Shown one piece after another: positions 52,784-60,803 of a DNA stretch of 64,000 bases; the stretch's first letter is position 1, and the number at the start of each line of letters is the position of its first letter. The DNA lies in contig NZ_JARRAB010000008.1 of assembly GCF_030376615.1 (NCBI RefSeq), positions 1-64,000 of the forward strand, written 5' to 3'. The notes under the pieces are model-generated. The model was not told the DNA's origin. It searched no databases and saw only the letters and a program-made list of their open reading frames with translations. Made by a program: the position numbers and the translations under genes. Source of the DNA: Pseudomonas sp. sp1636. Lineage in GTDB: Bacteria > Pseudomonadota > Gammaproteobacteria > Pseudomonadales > Pseudomonadaceae.

Positions 52784-53236
52784 ATGTACGAGTCCCTGCT
52801 TAACTTCCCCGGCGGACTGCTCGCCGAGTTCGAACGGCTGCAGCAGGAGTTGCAGCAAGAGTTTGCCAACCCGGGACGGCCGGGCAGCATCCGCGCGCTG
52901 GCCAGCGGCGCCTTCCCGGCGCTCAATGTCGGCAGCAGCCCTTCGGCAATCGAGATCTATGCTTTCGCACCGGGTCTCGACGCGAGCACACTGGATGTCC
53001 AGATCGACCACGGCCTGCTGTCGATCAGTGGCGAGCGCGAGAGCGCCCTTCCGCAAGACAGCGGCACCCTCTCGACCTATGCCAACGAACGTTTCGCCGG
53101 CCGCTTCAAGCGCACCGTGAGCCTGCCCGCCGATGCCGACCCGGACAAGATCCAGGCGCAGTACCGCAACGGCGTGCTGCATATCGCGGTGGCGCGTCAG
53201 GCATCGGCACAACCGAAACGCATCAGTATCCAGTGA
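52784..53236 (+). CDS. Hsp20/alpha-crystallin small heat-shock protein 1
   Basis: A 150-residue small heat-shock protein. The alpha-crystallin domain spans about 45-140 (IEIYAFAPGLDASTLDVQIDHGLLSISGER) with the A-x-x-x-NGVL signature YRNGVLHIAV. A C-terminal ISI segment provides the I-x-I tail used in oligomer assembly. It holds unfolding proteins in a refoldable state. AGGAGG lies seven bases before the ATG. First of three tandem sHsp genes. Confidence 0.93.
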   Translation: MYESLLNFPGGLLAEFERLQQELQQEFANPGRPGSIRALASGAFPALNVGSSPSAIEIYAFAPGLDASTLDVQIDHGLLSISGERESALPQDSGTLSTYANERFAGRFKRTVSLPADADPDKIQAQYRNGVLHIAVARQASAQPKRISIQ

Positions 53237-53286
53237 CCTCTCCGCTACACCCGTGCCACGAATCTGTCTCGATGGAGGAAACCGCG

Positions 53287-53664
53287 ATGAACGAGAAACA
53301 AGTAGTCCGCCGCAGCGAATCCAAGGAAGAGCTGCAAACGCTGTTGCCCCAAGTGGATGTCTTCGAGGACAAGGACGGCATCCTGCTGCTCGTCGACATG
53401 CCCGGCGTGCCCAAGGACAAACTCGAGCTGCGGATCGACAACGACACCCTGCTGATCGAAGGCGACATAGCCCCGGACACCCCGGAAAACATGGAAGCGG
53501 TGTATGCCGAGGTGCGCCTGTCGCGCTATCGCCGGGCCTTCAGCCTGAGCAGCGATCTGGACACCGCGCGGATCGACGCGCAGCTGCGCGATGGCGTGCT
53601 CAACCTGCGCATTCCCAAGCACGCCTATGCGCAACCGCGCAAGATCGAGGTCAAAACCGCCTGA
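53287..53664 (+). CDS. Hsp20/alpha-crystallin small heat-shock protein 2
   Basis: A 125-residue small heat-shock protein with a short N-terminus. Its alpha-crystallin domain includes DKDGILLLVDMPGVPKDKLEL and ends with LRDGVLNLRIPK; an IEV motif close to the C-terminus serves as I-x-I tail. The start at 53287 is preceded at eight bases by GGAGG; an ATG 15 bases earlier overlaps that site and is less likely. It lies 50 bases after the first sHsp gene. Confidence 0.9.
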   Translation: MNEKQVVRRSESKEELQTLLPQVDVFEDKDGILLLVDMPGVPKDKLELRIDNDTLLIEGDIAPDTPENMEAVYAEVRLSRYRRAFSLSSDLDTARIDAQLRDGVLNLRIPKHAYAQPRKIEVKTA

Positions 53665-53724
53665 TCCGCCTGAGCGGCCGCCCCCGTGGCAGCGTGCGGT
53701 CGCTCGCAACCAGGAGATCAACCC

Positions 53725-54231
53725 ATGGAAAAGCTCACCGAACTGAAACACAGCCTGGAGGAAACCTGGCACTCGCTCAGCGATGACTGGCGCCACCTGC
53801 GCGAGCGTGCCGGCAGCGCCCTGACCCGCTTCACCCCGCAGGGCAGGAACCACAAGGCAGCGGCAACAACCCCGACCTCCGCCGAGCTCCCCTCGGCAAA
53901 CTGGGCCTTGCTGGCCGGCGACCTGTTCGAGGACAACGACAAGTTCGTGGTACGCCTCGAAGTGCCCGGCCTGGACAAGCAGAACCTGGATATACAGGTG
54001 CGCAGCGACATGCTGATCGTGCGCGGCGAGAAACGCTATGAGCAGGAGTCCAGCAGCGGCCAGTATCGCATCCGCCAATGCGCCTTCGGCAGCTTCCACC
54101 GCAGCATTCCGCTGCCGACGCCGGTACTGGCCGAGCAAGCCTCGGCCAGCTACCGCAACGGCGTACTGCGCATCGAACTGCCCAAGACGGAGCAGGCCAG
54201 CGGCCGGCGCATCGAAGTCCGCGGCGAGTAG
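53725..54231 (+). CDS. Hsp20/alpha-crystallin small heat-shock protein 3
   Basis: A 168-residue small heat-shock protein with a longer N-terminal arm (about 60 residues, MEKLTELKHSLEETWHSLSDDW, helical and basic/aromatic) before the alpha-crystallin domain (DKFVVRLEVPGLDKQNLDIQV; YRNGVLRIELPK). An IEV motif lies near its end. CAGGAG precedes ATG 53725. The three proteins differ in length and N-terminus, so they are divergent paralogues and may co-assemble. Confidence 0.9.
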   Translation: MEKLTELKHSLEETWHSLSDDWRHLRERAGSALTRFTPQGRNHKAAATTPTSAELPSANWALLAGDLFEDNDKFVVRLEVPGLDKQNLDIQVRSDMLIVRGEKRYEQESSSGQYRIRQCAFGSFHRSIPLPTPVLAEQASASYRNGVLRIELPKTEQASGRRIEVRGE

Positions 54232-54248
54232 TACGCCAAGCTCAGGCT

Positions 54249-54508
54249 CTAGCAGGCCGTTGGGAAATGTAGCGAGCGAAGGCTAGGCAAGGCGAAATCA
54301 GCCGCAGCGAAGCGGAGTAACAGCCGAAGGCTGGCCCACAGGGCGAGCGTAGCGAGTAAAAAGCGCAGTGGACGAGCCGTACACGAGCATTTGATTCGCT
54401 CCGCCCACCCCTTCGGGGTCGCGCCGAAGCGCGTTCAACGCTTCGCTTTTGTAAGGCTGGCTTCAACGCCGCATAGCCGAGCGCAGTAGTGTTTCAACGG
54501 CCTGCTAG
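54249..54508. mobile_element. MITE-like element with 14-bp terminal inverted repeats
   Basis: A 260-base element with ends CTAGCAGGCCGTTG and its exact reverse complement. The inside is rich in GCGAAGCG/GAGCGTAGCGAG runs and has no open frame of its own. The outer TA or CTAG present at both ends is consistent with a target duplication of the Tc1/IS630 (TA) kind. The right end carries the TAG stop of the sensor kinase gene on the minus strand. No transposase lies nearby, so it depends on one elsewhere. Confidence 0.7.
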
Positions 54509-56112
54509 TCGGCGCCCTGCTGGCGCGGCCATACCAGGCTGAACTTTGCCCCACCCAGGGCTTCGCTGTGGCTGATCTGCGCCCGACCGCCGTGCCAGTA
54601 GATGATCCGGCGCACGATCGACAAGCCCAAACCATGCCCGCCGGAGGCGCGGGTACGGCTGTCGTCCAGGCGCAGGAAGGGGTTGAAGATGCGTTCCCAG
54701 GCGTCTTCCGGCACCCCGGGGCCGTCGTCCTCGACATCCACGCGGCAACGCTGCTGGCCGATCTGGTAACTCACCCGCACCCGCGCCTCGGCGTGGCGCA
54801 TGGCGTTGCTCACCAGGTTCTGCAGGGCGCGGTGCAGGTAGCGCAATTCCGCCTCGACCAGCGCACCGCTGCCATCCAGGGCATCCAGCGCCGGGCCGCG
54901 CTCGACCCGCACACCGGCGCGCAGGGGCGCCAGTTCGTCGATCACCTGGTCGATCAGTCCGCCGAGGTCGACCTGCTGAAAGTTCAGCGCCGGCGCGCCC
55001 TGCTCCAGGCGCGCGTAGGTCAGCATCTCGTCGACCAGCTTGTCGAGATCCTGAATATCGCTGTCCATGCCGTCCATGTATTTGCGCCGTGCCGTTTCGT
55101 TCTCGGCATCGCCGATCATCTCCAGGCCGAAGCGCAGGCGCGCCACCGGCGTGCGCAGCTCGTGGGACACCGCCTGCACCATCTCGCGCTGAATGCTCAG
55201 GGAGCGCTGCAGGTGTTCGGCCATGGCATTGAACGCCGCCGCCAGCCGTCCCACCGAATCGCTGCCGCGACTCGGCACCCGTGCATCCAGGCGGCCGCTG
55301 GCGATGCGCGTGGCGGCGCCCTCCAGCCCCCCCAGGCGCTGCTCCAGCGGACGCACCAGCAGATAGACCGTCAAGCCGATCAGGCTCAAGCCCAACACCC
55401 CGATCAGCACCAGCAACTGCGGCGGATAGGGGCTCATCTGATACAGCGGGCCGATTTCCAGCACCCAGGACGAACCGGAGATGCCGGAGAACACATGAAT
55501 GCTGTCGCCGCCCTTACCCAGCGCCATCACAGTATCGCCCTCATCCACCCGACGGCGCTGATCGGTATCCAGATTGGCCTGGTCGAGACTGATCAGGCGC
55601 AGGTCGAAGCCAAACTGCTTGGCCTCTTTAAGCTCGGCCAGACGCTGCGGCTGCTCGGCCAGCGGAAAGCGGATCAGCTCGTCGATCAGCAGAAAAACCG
55701 TCGCCCGCGCCAGCTGTTCGCTGATCTGCTGCACCTCGCCGGTCAGCAACAGCTGCTTCTCGTTGACCTGGCTATAGATGGTCGCCGCATGCGGACCGGT
55801 TTGCCGCACCAGCACCTGACCGCGCAGCAGGCGGTTGCGCGCCCCGCTGTCGAGATTGGCCTCGGCCACCGGCTGGATCGTCAGCGGGATACCCAGCAGC
55901 CGCCCCCACAGCACCACGGCGCGACGCCGTTCGAGTTCGCTCATCGGCGCCAGATTGTCGGCCATCAGGCGGAAGGTGCCGCGCGCCAGACGCTCGCGGT
56001 ATTGCTCCGCGCGCACCTCGTTGACCAGGTGCAGGGTGCCGACGCCCAGCAGCGCCACCAGCACCAGTACCGCCAGCATGCCGGCATAAATGCGCAAAAA
56101 GATCGAATTCAT
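54505..56112 (-). CDS. RstB-like sensor histidine kinase
   Basis: A 535-residue membrane kinase. It has two membrane helices (about 8-28 and 240-262) around a long periplasmic sensor (about 30-238), a HAMP domain (about 265-320), the dimerisation domain with phospho-His in VSHELRTPVARLRF, and an ATPase domain with LVSNAMRHA, DDGPGVP and GHGLGLSI. It follows the response regulator gene by 35 bases on the minus strand. From memory the P. aeruginosa PA1157-PA1158 pair sits at the same place beside nrdA. The signal is unknown. Its stop codon overlaps a MITE end. Confidence 0.92.
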   Translation of the reverse strand: MNSIFLRIYAGMLAVLVLVALLGVGTLHLVNEVRAEQYRERLARGTFRLMADNLAPMSELERRRAVVLWGRLLGIPLTIQPVAEANLDSGARNRLLRGQVLVRQTGPHAATIYSQVNEKQLLLTGEVQQISEQLARATVFLLIDELIRFPLAEQPQRLAELKEAKQFGFDLRLISLDQANLDTDQRRRVDEGDTVMALGKGGDSIHVFSGISGSSWVLEIGPLYQMSPYPPQLLVLIGVLGLSLIGLTVYLLVRPLEQRLGGLEGAATRIASGRLDARVPSRGSDSVGRLAAAFNAMAEHLQRSLSIQREMVQAVSHELRTPVARLRFGLEMIGDAENETARRKYMDGMDSDIQDLDKLVDEMLTYARLEQGAPALNFQQVDLGGLIDQVIDELAPLRAGVRVERGPALDALDGSGALVEAELRYLHRALQNLVSNAMRHAEARVRVSYQIGQQRCRVDVEDDGPGVPEDAWERIFNPFLRLDDSRTRASGGHGLGLSIVRRIIYWHGGRAQISHSEALGGAKFSLVWPRQQGAD

Positions 56113-56147
56113 ATTAACGCCTGTTGAGGCTTCATCGCGGCCACGGC

Positions 56148-56885
56148 TTAAACCTCAACAGACCCTAGCGCTTCGGCAGCCTCGGCGACGAATAGATAGC
56201 CTTTGCTGCGCACCGTCTTGATCAGCCGCGGATGCATGGGATCGTCGCCGATCTTCGGCCGGATGCGCGAGATGCGCACGTCGATGGAACGATCCTGGCC
56301 GTCGTATTCGATCCCGCGCAGGGCATTGAAAATCTCCTCGCGCGAGAGAATCCGCCCGGCGTTGGCCGTCAGCAGCCAGAGCAGATCGAACTCGGCGCTG
56401 GTCAGCTCGATGCCCTGCTCGCCCAGCCAGGCCTCGCGCATCGCACTGTCGATCACCAGCGGCCCGAACTCCAGGCGCCGCGGCTCTTCGCCGGCAGCCG
56501 CCGCGACGCCCTCGCGCCGGCGCAGCAGCGCACGAATCCGCGCCAGCAGCACGCGCGGGCGCACCGGCTTGCACACATAATCGTCGGCGCCCATTTCCAG
56601 ACCGAGCACCTGATCCATGTCGTCGGTGCGCGCCGTCAGCATCAGGATAGGCCCGTCGTACTGGTCGCGCACCTTGCGACAGATCGACAGGCCATCCTCG
56701 CCCGGCAGCATCAGATCGAGAATCACCAAATCCGGCTGCTCTTGCAGAATGCGCGCGGCCGCCTGCGCGCCGTCACCCTCGATGCTCACCGCCAGACCAT
56801 TGCCTTGCAGGTAATCACGGGTCAACTCGGCCAGACGCTGGTCGTCTTCGACGATAAGGATGTGCCAGGTGTCTTGCTGCTGCAC
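56148..56885 (-). CDS. OmpR-family response regulator (RstA-like)
   Basis: A 245-residue response regulator. The receiver (about 5-120) has the acidic pair ED in IVEDDQR, the phospho-accepting Asp in VILDLMLPGEDG and Lys in CKPVRP; the C-terminal winged helix (about 145-238) includes ELTSAEFDLLWLL and VRSKGYLF. The start is a GTG at 56885 with GGAGG six bases before it; the frame opens at 57020, but those residues are not family-like. It is the partner of the kinase downstream and is divergent from nrdA. Confidence 0.92.
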   Translation of the reverse strand: MQQQDTWHILIVEDDQRLAELTRDYLQGNGLAVSIEGDGAQAAARILQEQPDLVILDLMLPGEDGLSICRKVRDQYDGPILMLTARTDDMDQVLGLEMGADDYVCKPVRPRVLLARIRALLRRREGVAAAAGEEPRRLEFGPLVIDSAMREAWLGEQGIELTSAEFDLLWLLTANAGRILSREEIFNALRGIEYDGQDRSIDVRISRIRPKIGDDPMHPRLIKTVRSKGYLFVAEAAEALGSVEV

Positions 56886-57025
56886 GGCTGCCTCCGGGGA
56901 CAGGTCAACGACGGCGGAAAAGACGCTGATTGTAGCAATGCCGACCGCCATGGCGCAGGTCTGCCGCAACATCGTGAAAAACGCCACGCCGGCACTGCAC
57001 AGAGCAGGCCAAAACACCACAAAAA

Positions 57026-57041
57026 AAACTACATATTGTGT
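57026..57041 (+). promoter_or_regulatory. NrdR-box-like site, single
   Basis: AAACTACATATTGTGT matches 14 of 16 positions of the NrdR consensus as I remember it (aCaCwAtATaTwGtgt). It lies in an A-rich tract 590 bases before nrdA and 140 before the response regulator, and has no partner at the usual 31 bp, so it may be fortuitous. Confidence 0.35.
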
Positions 57042-57061
57042 TTTTGTGGCGGGCTTAAAAA

Positions 57062-57077
57062 CTTGTCCATGGACAAG
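57062..57077. promoter_or_regulatory. 16-bp perfect palindrome, unassigned operator
   Basis: CTTGTCCATGGACAAG, flanked by A-rich tracts on both sides, about 180 bases before the response regulator start. The perfect symmetry and flanking A tracts suggest binding of a dimeric regulator. I recognise no specific regulator; a small terminator for minus-strand transcription is another possibility. Confidence 0.45.
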
Positions 57078-57169
57078 AAAAAAAACCTAAACAACGACGA
57101 ACGGCACAAGGCCGCCCACCCCAGCAAGCACGCGGGTTTGACCAAGTTACCCCAAGTTAACCCACAGCT

Positions 57170-57178
57170 TTATCCACA
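57170..57178 (+). promoter_or_regulatory. DnaA box upstream of nrdA
   Basis: TTATCCACA, the perfect strong DnaA-box consensus, preceded by a second weaker similar sequence (TTAACCCACA). DnaA regulates nrdAB in E. coli, and the site lies just upstream of the NrdR-like pair, so the same role is likely. Confidence 0.7.
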
Positions 57179-57206
57179 GGCCAGAGGACTTGCCATCCCC
57201 CAAACA

Positions 57207-57253
57207 CCGCACTATCTTGTATCTCAACGGCAATAAACACCTACATGTTGGGT
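57207..57253 (+). promoter_or_regulatory. Pair of NrdR-box-like sites upstream of nrdA
   Basis: Sites at 57207-57222 (CCGCACTATCTTGTAT) and 57238-57253 (CACCTACATGTTGGGT) match 11 and 10 of 16 consensus positions. They start 31 bp apart, the three-turn spacing typical of NrdR box pairs, which makes the pair more credible than either site alone. NrdR represses nrd genes when dATP is high. Confidence 0.55.
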
Positions 57254-57630
57254 TTTGACCTTAAATACGGAACAAGCACAACTGCCCTCGAAAGGTCTAT
57301 ACCCAGACCCGAATCTGCTGCACAAAACAACCTTGATGGTGCTTCTGGACAACCAGGGCGGCCATTGCTCCGGCAGCGCGACTCGCCTGCGAGAGCCAGG
57401 ATAACGGCAGGTGGCCTTTGCGCGCCTACCACTACATCTAGTAGTGACGGCCATCGCCGGCACAACCCATAAAGCCAGGAAGGCGCTTTCAGCCAGACCC
57501 TTCCAGCCAGTTTGCAGAACCCCTGCCCCCAGCGCTTCGCTGCGTGCAGACGTTGTCGAAATGGCAATGAACGGCAGTAGATCCACCGCAAAGCGCCCGA
57601 CTCAACACATTACCGATCACGGAGACATTC

Positions 57631-60534
57631 ATGCATACCGACACCACTCGCGAGAACTCGCCGGCCCAAGCGCCGCAGGCCGCCGTTGGCAACCTGGAGC
57701 TGGCCGCCACCGCGCCAGGCCAGTTGCGTGTGATCAAGCGTAACGGCACCGTGGTGCCCTACACCGATGACAAGATCACCGTCGCCATCACCAAGGCCTT
57801 TCTCGCCGTAGAAGGCGGCAGCGCTGCCGCCTCGTCGCGTATCCATGAAACCGTCGCGCGCCTGACCGAACAGGTCAGCGCCACCTTCAAGCGGCGCATG
57901 CCGTCCGGCGGCACCATCCACATCGAGGAAATCCAGGATCAGGTCGAACTGGCCCTGATGCGCGCCGGCGAGCAGAAAGTCGCCCGCGACTACGTGATCT
58001 ACCGCGAATCGCGCAGCCAGGAGCGCAAGCGTGGCGCCGCCAGCGACATCGCCCAGCCGCACCCGAGCCTGCGCGTGACCCACGCCGATGGCAGCCTGGC
58101 GCCGCTGGACATGGGCCGCCTCAACACCATCGTCAGCGAAGCCTGCGAAGGCCTGGCCGAAGTCGACGGCGCGCTGATCCAGAAAGAAACCCTGAAAAAC
58201 CTCTACGACGGCGTGGCCCAGAGCGACGTCAGCACCGCCCTGGTGATGACCGCACGCACCCTGGTCGAGCGCGAGCCGAACTACAGCTACGTCACCGCGC
58301 GCCTGCTGATGGACAACATCCGCGCCGAAGGCCTGGGCTTTCTCGGTGTCGCCAGCAGCGCCACCCACCACGAGATGAGCGACTTCTACGCCAAGGCGCT
58401 GCCGGCCTACATCGCCAAAGGCGTCGAGCTGGAACTGCTCAACCCGGTGCTGAACAGCTTCGACCTGGAAAAACTCGGCGCCGCGCTCGATCACGAGCGC
58501 GACCAGCAGTTCACCTACCTCGGCCTGCAGACCCTCTACGACCGTTACTTCATCCACAAGGACGGCACCCGTTTCGAACTGCCGCAGATCTTCTTCATGC
58601 GCGTGGCCATGGGCCTGGCAATCGAAGAGCAGCACAAAGAAGAGCGCGCCATCGAGTTCTACAACCTGTTGTCCTCGTTCGACTACATGGCCTCGACCCC
58701 GACCCTGTTCAACGCCGGCACCCTGCGGCCGCAACTGTCGTCGTGCTACCTGACCACGGTGCCGGACGACCTGGGCGGCATCTACGACGCCATCCGCGAC
58801 AACGCCCTGCTGTCCAAGTTCGCCGGCGGCCTGGGTAACGACTGGACTCCGGTACGTGCTCTGGGCGCCTACATCAAGGGCACCAACGGCAAATCCCAGG
58901 GCGTGGTGCCCTTCCTCAAGGTGGTCAACGACACCGCGGTGGCGGTCAACCAGGGCGGCAAGCGTAAGGGCGCCGTCTGCGCCTACCTGGAAACCTGGCA
59001 CCTGGACATCGAAGAGTTCATCGAGCTGCGCAAGAACACCGGCGACGACCGCCGCCGCACCCACGACATGAACACCGCCAACTGGATCCCCGATCTGTTC
59101 ATGAAGCGGGTGTTCGACGACGGCCCCTGGACCCTGTTCAGCCCGAGCGAAGTGCCGGATCTGCACGACCTCACCGGCCGCGCCTTCGAGGAGCGCTACG
59201 AGTACTACGAAGCCCTGTGCGAATACGGCAAGATCAAGCTGTTCAAGACCATCCAGGCCAAAGACCTGTGGCGCAAGATGCTCAGCATGCTGTTCGAAAC
59301 CGGCCACCCCTGGCTGACCTTCAAAGACCCATGCAACCTGCGCAGCCCGCAGCAGCACGTCGGCGTGGTACACAGCTCCAACCTGTGCACCGAGATCACC
59401 CTCAACACCAACGCCGACGAGATCGCCGTGTGCAACCTGGGCTCGGTCAACCTGCCGAACCACATCGTCGACGGCCAGCTCGACCGCGAGAAACTGGCGA
59501 AGACCATCAAGACCGCCGTGCGCATGCTCGATAACGTCATCGACATCAACTACTACAGCGTGCCGCAGGCGAAGAACTCCAACGTCAAGCACCGCCCGGT
59601 GGGTCTGGGCATCATGGGCTTCCAGGACGCCCTGTACCTGCAGCACATCGCCTACGGCTCCGATGCGGCAGTCGACTTCGCCGACAAATCCATGGAAGCG
59701 GTCAGCTACTACGCCATCCAGGCCTCCTGCGACCTGGCCGACGAGCGCGGCAGCTACCAGACCTTCGCCGGTTCGCTGTGGAGCCAGGGCGTGCTGCCGC
59801 TGGACTCGCAACAGATCCTCATCGAGCAGCGCGGCCAGAAGTACATCGACGTCGACCTGACCGAGTCGCTGGACTGGGCGCCGCTGCGTGCCCGCGTGCA
59901 GAAAGGCATCCGCAACTCCAACATCATGGCCATCGCGCCGACCGCGACCATCGCCAACATCACCGGCGTGTCGCAGTCGATCGAACCGACCTACCAGAAC
60001 CTCTACGTGAAATCCAACCTGTCCGGCGAATTCACCGTGATCAACCCCTACCTGGTGCGCGACCTCAAGGCCCGCGGCCTGTGGGACTCGGTGATGATCA
60101 ACGACCTCAAGTACTACGACGGCTCGGTGCAGCAGATCGAACGCATCCCGCAGGAGCTCAAAGACCTCTACGCCACCGCCTTCGAAGTGGAAACTAAGTG
60201 GATCGTCGACGCCGCCAGTCGCCGCCAGAAGTGGATCGACCAGGCCCAGTCGCTGAACCTGTACATCGCCGGCGCCAGCGGCAAGAAGCTCGACGTGACC
60301 TACCGCATGGCCTGGTACCGCGGCCTGAAAACCACCTACTACCTCCGCGCCCTGGCCGCCACCAGCACTGAGAAATCCACCGTCAACACCGGCAAGCTGA
60401 ATGCCGTGTCCAGCGGCGGCAACGACGGCCTCAGTGCCGCACCGGCAGCCGCGCCAGTGGCAATGTCGGCAGGCCCGGCACCGGTGCCCAAGGCCTGTGC
60501 CATCGACGAACCCGACTGCGAGGCGTGTCAGTAA
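57631..60534 (+). CDS. nrdA: Class Ia ribonucleoside-diphosphate reductase, alpha subunit
   Basis: A 967-residue catalytic subunit reducing ribonucleotides to deoxyribonucleotides. Its N-terminus carries two ATP-cones (about 30-120 and 145-235), the arrangement of Pseudomonas class Ia enzymes, so dATP inhibition should act through the first cone. The catalytic domain shows PQLSSCYL (redox Cys), SSNLCTEI (radical Cys) and NLGSVNL; the C-terminal CEACQ pair re-reduces the site. CGGAGA precedes the ATG. No intein is present. Confidence 0.97.
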   Translation: MHTDTTRENSPAQAPQAAVGNLELAATAPGQLRVIKRNGTVVPYTDDKITVAITKAFLAVEGGSAAASSRIHETVARLTEQVSATFKRRMPSGGTIHIEEIQDQVELALMRAGEQKVARDYVIYRESRSQERKRGAASDIAQPHPSLRVTHADGSLAPLDMGRLNTIVSEACEGLAEVDGALIQKETLKNLYDGVAQSDVSTALVMTARTLVEREPNYSYVTARLLMDNIRAEGLGFLGVASSATHHEMSDFYAKALPAYIAKGVELELLNPVLNSFDLEKLGAALDHERDQQFTYLGLQTLYDRYFIHKDGTRFELPQIFFMRVAMGLAIEEQHKEERAIEFYNLLSSFDYMASTPTLFNAGTLRPQLSSCYLTTVPDDLGGIYDAIRDNALLSKFAGGLGNDWTPVRALGAYIKGTNGKSQGVVPFLKVVNDTAVAVNQGGKRKGAVCAYLETWHLDIEEFIELRKNTGDDRRRTHDMNTANWIPDLFMKRVFDDGPWTLFSPSEVPDLHDLTGRAFEERYEYYEALCEYGKIKLFKTIQAKDLWRKMLSMLFETGHPWLTFKDPCNLRSPQQHVGVVHSSNLCTEITLNTNADEIAVCNLGSVNLPNHIVDGQLDREKLAKTIKTAVRMLDNVIDINYYSVPQAKNSNVKHRPVGLGIMGFQDALYLQHIAYGSDAAVDFADKSMEAVSYYAIQASCDLADERGSYQTFAGSLWSQGVLPLDSQQILIEQRGQKYIDVDLTESLDWAPLRARVQKGIRNSNIMAIAPTATIANITGVSQSIEPTYQNLYVKSNLSGEFTVINPYLVRDLKARGLWDSVMINDLKYYDGSVQQIERIPQELKDLYATAFEVETKWIVDAASRRQKWIDQAQSLNLYIAGASGKKLDVTYRMAWYRGLKTTYYLRALAATSTEKSTVNTGKLNAVSSGGNDGLSAAPAAAPVAMSAGPAPVPKACAIDEPDCEACQ

Positions 60535-60585
60535 GCGTGCGGATCTGAGCGGCATTCGCGTCGTTGCCGCTCGAATTGAGGGAGT

Positions 60586-60640
60586 TGATCGTCCCCACGC
60601 TCCGCGTGGGCACGCCGCCCCGGACGCTCCGCGTCTGCGG
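60586..60640 (+). repeat. REP-like repeat between nrdA and nrdB
   Basis: A two-hairpin repeat: CCCACGCTCCGCGTGGG, then a spacer and GGACGCTCCGCGTCTG. The first hairpin is perfect. The same unit, same orientation, recurs at 63548-63600 beside the RAYT gene. In this position it may also stabilise or attenuate the nrdAB transcript. Confidence 0.75.
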
Positions 60641-60803
60641 CCAGGCATAACAGCTCACAGGATGGTTCGACCCCGCAGGTCGCCCCATCAACCGACAAGA
60701 ACACCGGGTGACGAACCTTTGTTGCGCACCCGACAACAGACCAAAGTTAACTGTACAGCCACATAAGCCGGTTATTTCACCGGCCCCGAGCAGGAGCCAA
60801 GCC

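Larger units (their letters stand above)
56886..57630. other. Long divergent regulatory region before nrdA
   Basis: About 745 bases between the response regulator and nrdA, AT-richer than its surroundings in the middle. It holds a palindrome, a DnaA box and NrdR-like sites listed separately. Class Ia nrd operons are controlled by NrdR and DnaA in other proteobacteria. Short frames here (57245-57743) have no coding character. Confidence 0.6.

Noticed and set aside
57245..57743. Short frames upstream of and into nrdA
   Set aside because: They overlap the probable nrdA leader and regulatory sites and have no coding features.
57610..60648. 1012-codon open frame opposite nrdA
   Set aside because: Shadow of nrdA in GC-rich DNA; low-complexity His/Val/Gly/Ala composition and no family resemblance.
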